From VBAS01 sp964508655 (lineage in GTDB: Bacteria > Bacteroidota > Bacteroidia > Chitinophagales > Chitinophagaceae), in contig CAZDUO010000006.1 of the NCBI GenBank assembly GCA_964508655.1, forward strand, positions 10,151 to 74,150: DNA of 64,000 nt. The letters run 5' to 3'. The notes under the pieces are model-generated. The model worked only from the letters and a program-made list of their open reading frames with translations, was not told the DNA's origin and searched no databases. Below, in pieces: positions 32,794 to 41,266 of this stretch (positions are counted from its first letter, which is position 1; each line of letters begins with the position of its first letter). The position numbers and the translations under genes are program-made.

Positions 32794-34068
32794 ATGAGAT
32801 TCCGCGATGTATTTTCACTTTCTTACCGCTCAGTACGCAGCAACAAACTGCGTACAGGATTAACCGTTTCCATTATTGCCCTTGGCATCATGGCGCTGGT
32901 GCTGGTTTATACAGCCATTAAAGCCATCAATCAGAAATTTACCGACAGCTTTTCCACCATGGGCGCTAATGGGTTTACCGTGAGGTATAAAGAACGCAAC
33001 ATTCACTTTGGCGACGGCGATGTGGAAATCAAAAAAGAAAAAAAAGGTAAGAAAAAGGAAAAGAAATCCAATCTTGGAAAACGGATAACCATGGATGAGG
33101 CCGAACTGTTTATAAAAAGCTACCGGTTTCCGTCCAGCAAAGGAATTTCTGTGTTTGCCAGCCGAAATGCACTTATTTCTTACGAAACCAAAAAAACCAG
33201 CCCCAATGTTTTTTTGCTCGGCGGTGATGAAAATTTTGTAGTGCTGAACGGGTTTAAAATACGCAACGGCCGGAACCTGAACATGGCCGATATACAGTCG
33301 GCCCGGAATGTGTGCCTGCTGGGGTATGATGTGGCCATTAAATTGTTCAATCAAAATCCCGACAGGGCGGTAAATGCCATTGTGCGGGTGCAGAATATTC
33401 CCTACCGTGTGATTGGCGTGCTCGACAGCCGCGGCTCATCATTTGGCATGAGCTGGGATAACCGTGTGATTGCTTCATACAGCAATATTCATCGCCGGTT
33501 CAGTTCGGGCAGTTCATACGTGGTGGCAGTAATGACGGAGGATATAAAAAATGTGGAAGTGGCCATGGGCGAAGCCGAAGCCGTGTTCCGTGCTGTAAGA
33601 AAGCTTTCCACTACCGAAGAAAACAATTTTGTACTCGACCGTAATGACAGCATTGCAGAAAGAGCCATGCGCAGCATCGGCTTTATTACTATTTCCGCCA
33701 CCGTCATCGGGCTTATTACTCTTATAGGCGCTGCCATCGGCCTGATGAATATAATGTTGGTAGCGGTGACGGAGCGAACCAAAGAAGTAGGCCTGGTAAA
33801 AGCCATCGGGGGAAAAAGCCGGATTGTCCGTTTCCAGTTTCTGCTCGAAGCTACGCTCATCAGTGTTATGGGTGCCATATTTGGAATCATTTTGGGCATC
33901 CTGCTGGGCAATGTTATTTCCATACTCATTAATACAGGATTTGTGGTGCCATGGAATTGGGTGATACTTGGAATTGTTATCTGCACAATCACCGGCTTAC
34001 TGGCCGGGCTGTATCCCGCTTTAAAAGCCGGCAGGCTAAACCCGATTGAAGCATTGCGTTATGAGTGA
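32794..34068 (+). CDS. MacB/FtsX-type ABC transporter permease
   Basis: This 424-residue protein has one N-terminal helix (GLTVSIIALGIMALVLVYTAIKAI), a periplasmic MacB-like domain of roughly 230 residues, and three C-terminal helices of the FtsX domain. The end (GLLAGLYPALKAGRLNPIEALRYE) is the family hallmark. The periplasmic domain starts with a lysine-rich stretch (KKEKKGKKKEKK). The ATPase partner is not adjacent. A role in export or envelope stress is likely. Confidence 0.9.
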   Translation: MRFRDVFSLSYRSVRSNKLRTGLTVSIIALGIMALVLVYTAIKAINQKFTDSFSTMGANGFTVRYKERNIHFGDGDVEIKKEKKGKKKEKKSNLGKRITMDEAELFIKSYRFPSSKGISVFASRNALISYETKKTSPNVFLLGGDENFVVLNGFKIRNGRNLNMADIQSARNVCLLGYDVAIKLFNQNPDRAVNAIVRVQNIPYRVIGVLDSRGSSFGMSWDNRVIASYSNIHRRFSSGSSYVVAVMTEDIKNVEVAMGEAEAVFRAVRKLSTTEENNFVLDRNDSIAERAMRSIGFITISATVIGLITLIGAAIGLMNIMLVAVTERTKEVGLVKAIGGKSRIVRFQFLLEATLISVMGAIFGIILGILLGNVISILINTGFVVPWNWVILGIVICTITGLLAGLYPALKAGRLNPIEALRYE

Positions 34069-34299
34069 AGTATCATAGGGCGCCAAATAAAATAAGTAGT
34101 TACAGGCAGTTTTTGCTAACTATTGTTTGGCCTAAGCGCATCATTACCGAAGTTTTCCACAAAAAAATTTCCTTAACTTGTACCCCTTTGGATAAAAAAA
34201 TTTGACGGGGCATTTGGGGCAATTACTGTTTTTTTCCTTAGAATTGTGTCCCTGAAAAATTAACACATCACAAAATTTTAAACTTTAAAAACTAAGATC

Positions 34300-35163
34300 A
34301 TGGCTGAAACAAAACCGACTGCGACAGCAAGTGTGAAAGCTACGTCAGTTCAAGCAAAGAAAAGCAGTAACATCATCTCCTGGGTAGCCCCGGTACTTTG
34401 TCTTATAGCAGGGTATTCTATCTGGAGATTTATTTTTGGCAACCCCGACGGATTTGAAGCTCCGGACAAGTCTGGTGGCTTCTGGCCTAAACACGATCAT
34501 CCTAAAGGAGCATTGAACGGGATATATATGGGCGGCATCATTGTTCCGGTGCTGATAGGCATGTTTCTGATGGTTATCACTTTTTCTATTGAACGCTGGC
34601 TCACCATCCGTAAAGCACTGGGCAGCGGCTCGATTGCTGATTTTATCCGCAAAGTGCAATATCACCTGGCCAACCGTAATATTGATGCAGCTATGGCCGA
34701 ATGCGACAAACAGCGTGGTTCGGTAGCCAACGTGATGCGGGCCGGTTTGCGCCGGTATAAGGAAATGACCACCAATGGTGAGCTTACTACCGATCAAAAA
34801 GTGCTGGCTATACAAAAAGAAGTGGAAGAAGCTACAGCGCTTGAATTGCCTATGCTTCAGAAAAACCTGGTGTTCCTTTCCACTATCACATCAGTAGGAA
34901 CCCTGGTGGCCCTGCTGGGTACGGTATTAGGTATGATTCGCTCCTTCTCAGCCCTTGGTGCTGAAGGTGGTGGGGCTGGCGCTGCCACCCAACTGGCAAT
35001 TGGTATTTCTGAGGCCCTTTATAATACGGCGCTCGGTATCGGCACTTCGGCAATAGCCCTGATATTGTATAATATGTTTACTACCAAAATAGATTCGATT
35101 ACTTACGGCATTGATGAATCCGGCTTTACCCTGACCCAAAGTTTCGCATCACTCTACAAATAA
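34300..35163 (+). CDS. exbB: ExbB/TolQ/MotA-family proton channel
   Basis: This 287-residue inner-membrane protein forms the proton-driven motor with the two ExbD proteins and energises TonB. The N-terminal helix is ISWVAPVLCLIAGYSIWRFIF. A second helix is GGIIVPVLIGMFLMVITFSIERWL. The conserved core runs STITSVGTLVALLGTVLGMIRSF through LAIGISEALYNTALGIGTSAIALILYN. It opens an operon with exbD, exbD and tonB. Confidence 0.92.
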   Translation: MAETKPTATASVKATSVQAKKSSNIISWVAPVLCLIAGYSIWRFIFGNPDGFEAPDKSGGFWPKHDHPKGALNGIYMGGIIVPVLIGMFLMVITFSIERWLTIRKALGSGSIADFIRKVQYHLANRNIDAAMAECDKQRGSVANVMRAGLRRYKEMTTNGELTTDQKVLAIQKEVEEATALELPMLQKNLVFLSTITSVGTLVALLGTVLGMIRSFSALGAEGGGAGAATQLAIGISEALYNTALGIGTSAIALILYNMFTTKIDSITYGIDESGFTLTQSFASLYK

Positions 35164-35221
35164 TCTTATAGAGGATGTGGAAAACAGGAAAAATTGAATC
35201 TAAATTCTAAATTTTTATAAA

Positions 35222-35881
35222 ATGCCCAGTGTAAAAATTCCAAAGAAAAGCACCTGGATAGATATGACGCCATTTGTGGATGTCGCTTTTCTGATTCTTA
35301 CTTTCTTCATCATGGCCACCAAGTTCAAGCCGGCCGAACCAGTGGAAATAAAAACGCCTAATTCGGTTTCAACAAGGGAATTGCCTGATACAGATGCATT
35401 GCAGGTGACTTTTGACAGCACCGGCCGCGTATTCTTCAGTGTGCTGGCTGAGAAAGACCCCAAAATGAAATATGATGTTATCAAACATATTAGTGAATCA
35501 AGAAACCTGGGGCTTTCTGAAGATGAAATGAAGAATTTTGTAAAATCGCCAGCAGTAGGAGTGCCATTTTCAGGGTTGAAGCAACTGCTTTCTTACCCTC
35601 TGGAAGAACAAAAAAATGTAAAACAACCCGGCATTCCGCTTGATACATTAGGCGGCGAGCTTTACTACTGGATACGGGATGCCGTCGGCACGTTTACCGG
35701 CAAGCAGCTCAAATACCTGGTAAAAGGAGACAACGAGGCAAAATTTCCAACATTTAAAATGGTACTGGCTGCTTTCAAGAAAAATGATATTTATAAATTT
35801 AACCTGATTACCATGCTGGAAGATGCCCCGGCCGGTACTGAGTTATACCTGACAAGACAAAAAGAAAAAGAACACAAATAA
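35222..35881 (+). CDS. exbD: ExbD/TolR-family protein 1
   Basis: This 219-residue protein has the TolR/ExbD pattern: a single N-terminal helix holding the proton-carrying aspartate (IDMTPFVDVAFLILTFFIMAT). An enlarged periplasmic domain follows. A second ExbD follows 26 bases later; such tandem ExbD genes are usual in Bacteroidota. Confidence 0.9.
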   Translation: MPSVKIPKKSTWIDMTPFVDVAFLILTFFIMATKFKPAEPVEIKTPNSVSTRELPDTDALQVTFDSTGRVFFSVLAEKDPKMKYDVIKHISESRNLGLSEDEMKNFVKSPAVGVPFSGLKQLLSYPLEEQKNVKQPGIPLDTLGGELYYWIRDAVGTFTGKQLKYLVKGDNEAKFPTFKMVLAAFKKNDIYKFNLITMLEDAPAGTELYLTRQKEKEHK

Positions 35882-35907
35882 TTTCATAACTTACAAAAAA
35901 CCCTTTT

Positions 35908-36564
35908 ATGGCAGCAATAGAAGAAGGTGGCGATAGCGGTCACAAAAAAGGACCGGGTGTAAAAAAAGCCAAAAAGCTCTCCACACGCATTGATATGACG
36001 CCGATGGTGGACCTCGGGTTTCTGCTTATTACGTTTTTCATATTTACAACGACTATGAGCAGCCCTACTACTATGGACCTGTTTATGCCGAAAGACACAG
36101 ATAAGGATGAAGAACAGAATAAAGCCAAAGAATCAGGCGCATTAACGATACTGCTCGGCAAAAACAATGTGGTGTATTATTACGAAGGTCAGCTTTTACC
36201 CGATGCTTCCAATTTTAAAACAACAACCTTTAAAGGCATCCGGGACATTATCATTAAGAAAAAGAAGGATGTAAAAGAACAGCACCAGCATGACGAAGGC
36301 TGTAAAAAAATACAGGAGAAAGCCCGGCAGGGTAACCCGGAGGCCAAACCTCCGGTGCTTCCTGATCCCAACTGGCAGACAGCTTGCCTGGACCGTGACC
36401 TTGTAATAGTAATCAAACCTGACCAGGAAGCTACTTATAAAAACACCGTGGACATACTTGATGAAATGACCATCAATGAAATCAAACGGTTTGCCATGGT
36501 GGATCTTTTCGAAGATGAAGTGAAAGTAATTAAAGCCACAGAAGCAGCAGCTGGTGGAAATTAA
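35908..36564 (+). CDS. exbD: ExbD/TolR-family protein 2
   Basis: This 218-residue protein has the same design as its neighbour: RIDMTPMVDLGFLLITFFIFTT near the N-terminus with the conserved aspartate, then a periplasmic region. The periplasmic part includes a charged stretch with histidines and lysines (KKKKDVKEQHQHDEGCKK) not seen in ExbD1. The two probably form a heteromeric partner for ExbB. Confidence 0.9.
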   Translation: MAAIEEGGDSGHKKGPGVKKAKKLSTRIDMTPMVDLGFLLITFFIFTTTMSSPTTMDLFMPKDTDKDEEQNKAKESGALTILLGKNNVVYYYEGQLLPDASNFKTTTFKGIRDIIIKKKKDVKEQHQHDEGCKKIQEKARQGNPEAKPPVLPDPNWQTACLDRDLVIVIKPDQEATYKNTVDILDEMTINEIKRFAMVDLFEDEVKVIKATEAAAGGN

Positions 36565-36623
36565 AACTGATCATGAATTGTGGAATGAGTTCTTTTTTGC
36601 ATCTAACCTTAAAATGATTTACA

Positions 36624-37451
36624 ATGGAAGTAAACAAAATACTGTCAAGCGATCTTCTCGATATTCTGTTTGAAGACAGGAATAAAGCCTATGGCGCTTA
36701 CGACCTGCGAAAAACATATCAGAAAAGACTGACGGTGGCGCTGCTCATCACAGCAGCCGTTGCATTGCTTGCGCTGGGTGGTTCTTTTCTTGCAAGCTCT
36801 ATGAAGAAGAGCGCAGGAAAAATTCAGGTAAAAGAAGTAACGCTTGCTGACATCAAGCAGGAAGAGGAGAAAAAAACTGAGCCACCACCGCCGCCACCGC
36901 CCAAGCAGGAGCCGCCCAAAGTGGAAATGACCAAATTCACCCCTCCTAAAATTGTAAAGGATGAGGAAGTGAAAAAAGAAGAAATTCCACCGGAAGTGGA
37001 AGAGTTGAAAGACACTAAGATTGATGTGGTGAGCCAGGAAGGTATCAAAGATGAAGGTCTTGCGCCGGTAGTAGTGGATGAAGGAAAACAGGTAATTGAG
37101 GCGAAGAAGGATGAAGATGAAAATAAAGTGTTTGAAAAAGTGGAAGTGGAAGCTTCATTTCCTGGCGGTGAAAGAGACTGGCGCAAATACCTGGAAAGAA
37201 ACCTGGATGCCAACACACCCGTTGAAAACGGGGCACCCGAAGGTTCTTTTACAGTTACCGTTCAGTTTATTGTTGACAAGGAAGGAAACATCAGCGACGT
37301 GAAGGCTTTATCCAACCATGGCTATGGTATGGAGGAAGAAGCGGTAAAAGTGATTAAAAAAGGTCCTAAATGGGTACCCGCCATTCAGAATGGCCGCAAT
37401 GTAAAAGCATACAGGAAACAGCCGATTACATTTGTGGTTTCAGCAGAATAA
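36624..37451 (+). CDS. tonB: TonB-family energy transducer
   Basis: This 275-residue TonB carries the Bacteroidota N-terminus (LLDILFEDRNKAYGAYDLRKTYQKR), a membrane helix, and a proline-rich linker (EPPPPPPPKQEPPKV). The C-terminal TonB domain begins FPGGERDWRKYLERNL and ends QNGRNVKAYRKQPITFVV. It is the paralogue of the protein at 10282 but sits with its motor genes. A terminator follows 20 bases after the stop. Confidence 0.93.
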   Translation: MEVNKILSSDLLDILFEDRNKAYGAYDLRKTYQKRLTVALLITAAVALLALGGSFLASSMKKSAGKIQVKEVTLADIKQEEEKKTEPPPPPPPKQEPPKVEMTKFTPPKIVKDEEVKKEEIPPEVEELKDTKIDVVSQEGIKDEGLAPVVVDEGKQVIEAKKDEDENKVFEKVEVEASFPGGERDWRKYLERNLDANTPVENGAPEGSFTVTVQFIVDKEGNISDVKALSNHGYGMEEEAVKVIKKGPKWVPAIQNGRNVKAYRKQPITFVVSAE

Positions 37452-37471
37452 AATAATCTTATTCAGAATAA

Positions 37472-37503
37472 ATCCCCCTCAATACAGGGGGATTTTTATT
37501 TTT
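37472..37503 (+). terminator. Rho-independent terminator of the exbB-tonB operon
   Basis: ATCCCCCT (37472-37479) and AGGGGGAT (37486-37493) form a perfect 8-base stem with a 6-base loop. It is followed by a T-rich run interrupted by one A. Confidence 0.88.
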
Positions 37504-37504
37504 G
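37497..37504 (+). promoter_or_regulatory. Candidate -7 element of mnmE
   Basis: TATTTTTG matches TAnnTTTG and overlaps the T-run of the terminator, 6 bases before the mnmE ATG. If used, it gives a nearly leaderless mRNA. Confidence 0.3.
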
Positions 37505-37510
37505 AGCTAT

Positions 37511-38893
37511 ATGATCGGGAAAGTTGGAGGTTGGGATGATACTATAGTGGCGCTGGCTACTCCGCCGGGCATAGGTGCCATCGGCATTATCAGACTGAGC
37601 GGCAAAGATGCATTCCGTATTGCTGGCAGCCTGTTCCCCTCTAAAGATCTTGCCCGTCAACCTTCACACACACTGCATGTGGGGATATTGAAAAAAGGCG
37701 ATGTGGTAATTGACCAGGTTGTGATTTCACTCTATAAAAATCCCACATCGTACACCGGTGAAGATGTGGTGGAAATAAGTGCCCATGGGTCACCCTACAT
37801 TCATCAGCAAATTATAAATGCCTGCATCAGCCGGGGCGCAAGACTGGCAAAGCCCGGCGAATTTACCCAACGGGCTTTTCTCAATGGCAAGCTCGACCTG
37901 GCACAGGCTGAGGCCGTGGCTGATTTGATTGCATCCAATACGGCTGCATCACACAAAACAGCATTACACAATATCCGCGGCGGATTTTCCCTCAAGCTGA
38001 AAGAACTAAGGGAACAACTCATAAAGTTTTCAGCCCTCATTGAACTGGAGCTCGACTTCAGCCAGGAAGATGTGGAGTTTGCCAACCGGGCACAGCTTTA
38101 TGAACTCATCGGCCAATTAACACAGATAACCAATCAACTCATCAACTCCTTCCAGCTTGGCAATGTAATTAAAAACGGAGTTAGCGTCGCCATCGTTGGC
38201 AAACCTAATGCAGGTAAATCTACCTTACTGAATGCGCTGCTGCAGGAAGACAGGGCCATTGTAAGCGAAATACCCGGCACTACAAGAGATACCATTGAAG
38301 AAGTGATAAATATTGACGGCATTCTTTTCCGGCTGATTGATACGGCCGGCATCCGTCAGCATACCAGTGACATCATCGAAAGTCTTGGTGTGGAAAGGAG
38401 TTTGGGTAAAATGAAAACTGCCGACCTGGTGCTTTATGTTTTTGATGTAAGTGAAACGAAGTCCGAAGTCGGAGGTCTGATGTCGGAAATGGAGAAGCGG
38501 CAATTGAATTATTTACTGGTAGGAAATAAAATAGATGAACATAATGAAGAAGAGCTGCAGCAAAAGTTTTCTGCGATAGAGAACATTGTATTTATTTCTG
38601 CAAAAAAACCGGCTCACCTGGAAGTGCTGAAGGAAAAAATGATTGACAAGGTGCTTTCGGGCACGGTGCAGGCGGAAGACACCATCATTACCAATGCACG
38701 GCACTACCATGCACTGAAAGAAGTAGCCCGGTCACTTAACGACATAAAACAGGGTATGGATAAAAAGCTGCCCGGCGATCTGCTGGCGCTTGACATCCGC
38801 CGCTGCCTGTATTACCTGGGCGAAATAACCGGTGAAATAACCAATGAAGACCAGTTGAATTATATCTTCAGTAAATTCTGTATCGGAAAATAA
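37511..38893 (+). CDS. mnmE: tRNA modification GTPase MnmE
   Basis: This 460-residue GTPase, with MnmG, modifies the wobble uridine of several tRNAs. The folate-binding N-terminal domain is intact (PPGIGAIGIIRLSG). The G motifs are GKPNAGKST, GTTRD, DTAG and NKID. The C-terminal CIGK contains the catalytic-site cysteine. VSETKSEVGGLMSEMEKRQ, in the G domain, includes a likely in-frame repeat-derived insert. The ATG at 37511 is chosen over a TTG at 37502. Its 3' end borders the mobile element. Confidence 0.96.
   Translation: MIGKVGGWDDTIVALATPPGIGAIGIIRLSGKDAFRIAGSLFPSKDLARQPSHTLHVGILKKGDVVIDQVVISLYKNPTSYTGEDVVEISAHGSPYIHQQIINACISRGARLAKPGEFTQRAFLNGKLDLAQAEAVADLIASNTAASHKTALHNIRGGFSLKLKELREQLIKFSALIELELDFSQEDVEFANRAQLYELIGQLTQITNQLINSFQLGNVIKNGVSVAIVGKPNAGKSTLLNALLQEDRAIVSEIPGTTRDTIEEVINIDGILFRLIDTAGIRQHTSDIIESLGVERSLGKMKTADLVLYVFDVSETKSEVGGLMSEMEKRQLNYLLVGNKIDEHNEEELQQKFSAIENIVFISAKKPAHLEVLKEKMIDKVLSGTVQAEDTIITNARHYHALKEVARSLNDIKQGMDKKLPGDLLALDIRRCLYYLGEITGEITNEDQLNYIFSKFCIGK
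38459..38487. repeat. GTCGGA-type repeat inside mnmE
   Basis: Three spaced words (GTCCGA, GTCGGA, GTCGGA) encode KSEVGGLMSE between the G3 and G4 motifs, where the family usually has a shorter loop. The frame is kept. Confidence 0.4.
38876..38893 (+). other. mnmE 3' end, possible attachment site
   Basis: TTCTGTATCGGAAAATAA is the last 18 bases of mnmE, encoding FCIGK and the stop. The equivalent bases of mnmE (thdF/trmE) are the integration site of Salmonella genomic island 1. An integrase gene begins 574 bases downstream here. I found no second copy of the sequence inside the window. Confidence 0.35.
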
Positions 38894-38959
38894 CTTATTT
38901 TCATTTGTTTTCTAACTATTTGTTTTTCTTATACTTTTAACAAATCTCCTTTCTTTTTT

Positions 38960-39040
38960 TTGTTGCCCAACCACTCTTTTTTGCCTATCTTTGTTGCCCG
39001 GTTGTTGCCCAAATGGATGGGCAACAAAAGAGGGCAACAA
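38960..39040. repeat. TTGTTGCCC repeat cluster in front of the excisionase gene
   Basis: Three direct copies of TTGTTGCCC (38960, 38991, 39002) are followed by two inverted copies GGGCAACAA (39019, 39032). A run of GCTACA words follows up to 39110. The cluster overlaps the promoter and could be regulator or integrase arm-binding sites. Confidence 0.7.
38963..38993 (+). promoter_or_regulatory. Promoter of the excisionase-integrase pair
   Basis: TTG at 38963-38965 and TATCTTTG at 38986-38993 are 20 bases apart. Both boxes overlap TTGTTGCCC copies. Confidence 0.5.
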
Positions 39041-39110
39041 ATGGGCGAGATTATGCTACATACAGCTACATAGAGCTACGTGTAGCAACAACCAGCTACA
39101 ACGAGCAACA

Positions 39111-39470
39111 ATGAGCAGTCATATCAGACTTCAAAAAACCTGTCAGTTCTGCGGTGAAGGATTCACTGCAAAGACTACTGTTACCCAGTTCTGCTCAGAC
39201 TACTGTGCCAAGAGGGCGTACAAGGAAAGAAAGAGGAATGAAAAGGTAGAAGCGGCCATTAAACAGGAAACCGAAAAGGCGATTTACAAACCTGCTATTT
39301 CTCAAAAAGAATTTCTCACCATTGATGAAACCTGCCGGTTGATCAATGCCAGTCGCTGGACTATTTACCGCCTTATAGATAACGGTCAACTGAAGGCCGG
39401 TAAAGTTGGCCGCAATACCCGGATACCAAGAACGGCTATTAATGAACTTTTCAAACTGAGTGCAATATGA
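39111..39470 (+). CDS. Excisionase-like DNA-binding protein
   Basis: This 119-residue protein has two parts. The N-terminal CQFCGEGFTAKTTVTQFCSDYC is a small zinc-ribbon-like motif (CxxC..CxxxC). The C-terminal half is a winged-helix excisionase domain (FLTIDETCRLINASRWTIYRLIDNGQLKAGKVGRNTRIPRTAI). Such proteins bind the ends of integrative elements and steer excision. The ATG at 39111 follows the repeat cluster. The stop overlaps the integrase ATG by 4 bases. Confidence 0.8.
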   Translation: MSSHIRLQKTCQFCGEGFTAKTTVTQFCSDYCAKRAYKERKRNEKVEAAIKQETEKAIYKPAISQKEFLTIDETCRLINASRWTIYRLIDNGQLKAGKVGRNTRIPRTAINELFKLSAI

Positions 39471-40508
39471 ATGTTACATTAAGACAACGAAAAAAAGGAA
39501 AGAAGATCAGTCTCTATCTTGATTATTACAGCGAAGGTAAGAGAGAGTATGAGTACCTGAATTTATACCTGACTCCTTTACCAGAGAAGGGGAAACTTAC
39601 AAAGCAAGAGAATGAAGATAATCGTAAGAGCCTTACGATGGCAGAAGCCATCCGCTCAAAGCGGTTATTGGAAATTAAGAATGAAGAATATGGTTTTAGG
39701 GATACCGAANNNNNNNNNNAACTGGGACAGCACACTCAAGCATTTGCAAAAATTTTCATCGGGAGGCATTTCTTTTAAAGACATAGATAAACAGTGGTTG
39801 GAGAGCTTTAAAGAATATTTGCAGGCTGAAACAAAAAGCAAAAATGGAAAAAGCCTCTCTCAAAATTCTCAATCATCTTATTTCAGCAAAATATCAGCAG
39901 CATTAAAAGAAGCTGTTAAGGACGGCATCTTACAAAGCAATCCGGCTGCACAGGTACCAGGAATAAAACCCGGTGATCCGGAGAGAGAATTTTTGACGAT
40001 CGAAGAATTGCAGGCCGCAGCCAAACAGGAATGTGAAATACCGCTGCTAAAAAACGCTTTTATCTTTTCTGCACTTACCGGCCTTCGCTGGTCCGATATT
40101 GAAAAATTGATTTGGTCTGAAATACAGCATTCGGATAAGTCTGGCTATTATATCCGTTTCCGTCAAAAGAAAACGAAGGGTGCTGAAACGCTTCCTATAT
40201 CTGAACAGGCATTTCAATTATTGGGAGATAGAAGAAACCCTGCCGATAAAGTGTTCGATGGGTTGCAGTACAGTGCCTGGCATAATCAGAAACTGAGAGA
40301 TTGGATCACGAAAGCCGGTATCATTAAACATATAACTTTTCATTGTGCCCGGCATACCTATGCCACTTTACAAATCACATTAGGTACCGATATTTATACC
40401 GTGTCGAAATTATTAGGTCATAAGCATTTGAAAACAACAGAAGTGTATGCAAAAGTGATCGATCATAAAAAACAGGAAGCGGCTACTAAGATCAAATTGG
40501 AATTGTAG
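39467..40508 (+). CDS. Tyrosine recombinase (integrase), interrupted by an assembly gap
   Basis: The N-terminal arm-binding part (MNVTLRQRKKGKKISLYLDYY) reads to 39709. After ten Ns the core continues in another frame with SAM-like and catalytic domains. Catalytic residues are visible as TGLRWSD (Arg), RQKKTKG (Lys), HCARHTYATL (His and Arg), GHKHLKTTEVY (His and Tyr). The frame change comes from the gap, whose true length is unknown; about 25-30 residues seem to be missing compared with relatives. The gene is probably intact in the organism. Confidence 0.88.
39710..39719. other. Assembly gap of ten Ns
   Basis: Ten unknown bases split the integrase. Ten is a placeholder length used by scaffolding software, so the real distance may differ. 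Confidence 0.95.
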
Positions 40509-40537
40509 CCAGCGCTCAACTTCAGTATGTCAAAGAA

Positions 40538-40918
40538 CTACTTACCCCGCTTGTTTCGAATAATATAATCAGTCGCGAACTGATCAATTTCATTTGTTGC
40601 AGATTGCCTGTTGCGTAACAACCACTGATCAATTTCATCCCGTCTGAAATATAGTTTTTTGCCTTGCGGGCAAAAATGAGGTATCTGTTTTTGAGAGGTT
40701 AGTTTATAAAGGTGCGATTGGCTGATGTTAAGGTATCTGCAAGCCTCTTCAAAATTCAAAACCAGCTTTTGTAGCATGTTTTGCTCATCTATTTTGCTTG
40801 CAAGCTCGACCAGCTTTTTCAGAAAATCAATGATGAGTTTTGCCTCCTCAACTGTCACAGTCACTCCGTGATTTTTTAATATCTTCATAGCCCTTTCAGG
40901 AGACATTTTTTCCATCAC
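40538..40918 (-). CDS. Helix-turn-helix DNA-binding protein of the mobile element
   Basis: This 126-residue protein has a C-terminal excisionase/MerR-like helix-turn-helix (LNFEEACRYLNISQSHLYKLTSQKQIPHFCPQGKKLYFRRDEIDQWLL). Its N-terminal half is helical with no motif I recognise. It is convergent to the integrase and ends 29 bases from it. Proteins of this type accompany integrases in many Bacteroidota elements and may control excision or replication. Confidence 0.75.
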   Translation of the reverse strand: MMEKMSPERAMKILKNHGVTVTVEEAKLIIDFLKKLVELASKIDEQNMLQKLVLNFEEACRYLNISQSHLYKLTSQKQIPHFCPQGKKLYFRRDEIDQWLLRNRQSATNEIDQFATDYIIRNKRGK

Positions 40919-40969
40919 TCACTTTTTATAAACCCTTTTCACAAAATGCTGCACCAAAAAAAAGAAAGC

Positions 40970-41266
40970 TTATGCCTTTTCCCAATAACTGTTCTCTATA
41001 AAATACACCAGGCTTCCCATACAATGATTGTATGACGGCACGTATTTAATATAACCATACTCATGCAATTGACGAATGGCCCTATGATAGGTATTATAAC
41101 TGGAAATTTTACAAAGAGACATAAGATCAGATCTAAAAAAAGATAACGGCCCGATTGCACCGTTATCTTTCCATCGTTTCCATAAGGATACATATACGCT
41201 GATATGTGCTGTCGTAATCCGGGGATCGTCTTCAATTGCAGACAAGAAAGAATGCAACGGTTCCAT
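40970..41266 (-). CDS. Probable winged-helix regulator or replication-associated protein
   Basis: This 98-residue protein has a likely winged-helix core (FRSDLMSLCKISSYNTYHRAIRQLHEYGYIKYVPSYN). Similar small proteins are frequent near the integration end of Bacteroidota conjugative elements; the role is unproven. Its ATG directly follows the TGA of the upstream gene, so the two are probably translated together. Confidence 0.55.
   Translation of the reverse strand: MEPLHSFLSAIEDDPRITTAHISVYVSLWKRWKDNGAIGPLSFFRSDLMSLCKISSYNTYHRAIRQLHEYGYIKYVPSYNHCMGSLVYFIENSYWEKA

Noticed and set aside
38960..39110. Possible CRISPR array from repeated TTGTTGCCC and GCTACA words
   Set aside because: The repeats are 6-9 bases, irregularly spaced and in both orientations, with no cas genes nearby.
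39467..40508. Integrase pseudogene
   Set aside because: The frame change coincides exactly with the ten Ns, so it is an assembly effect.
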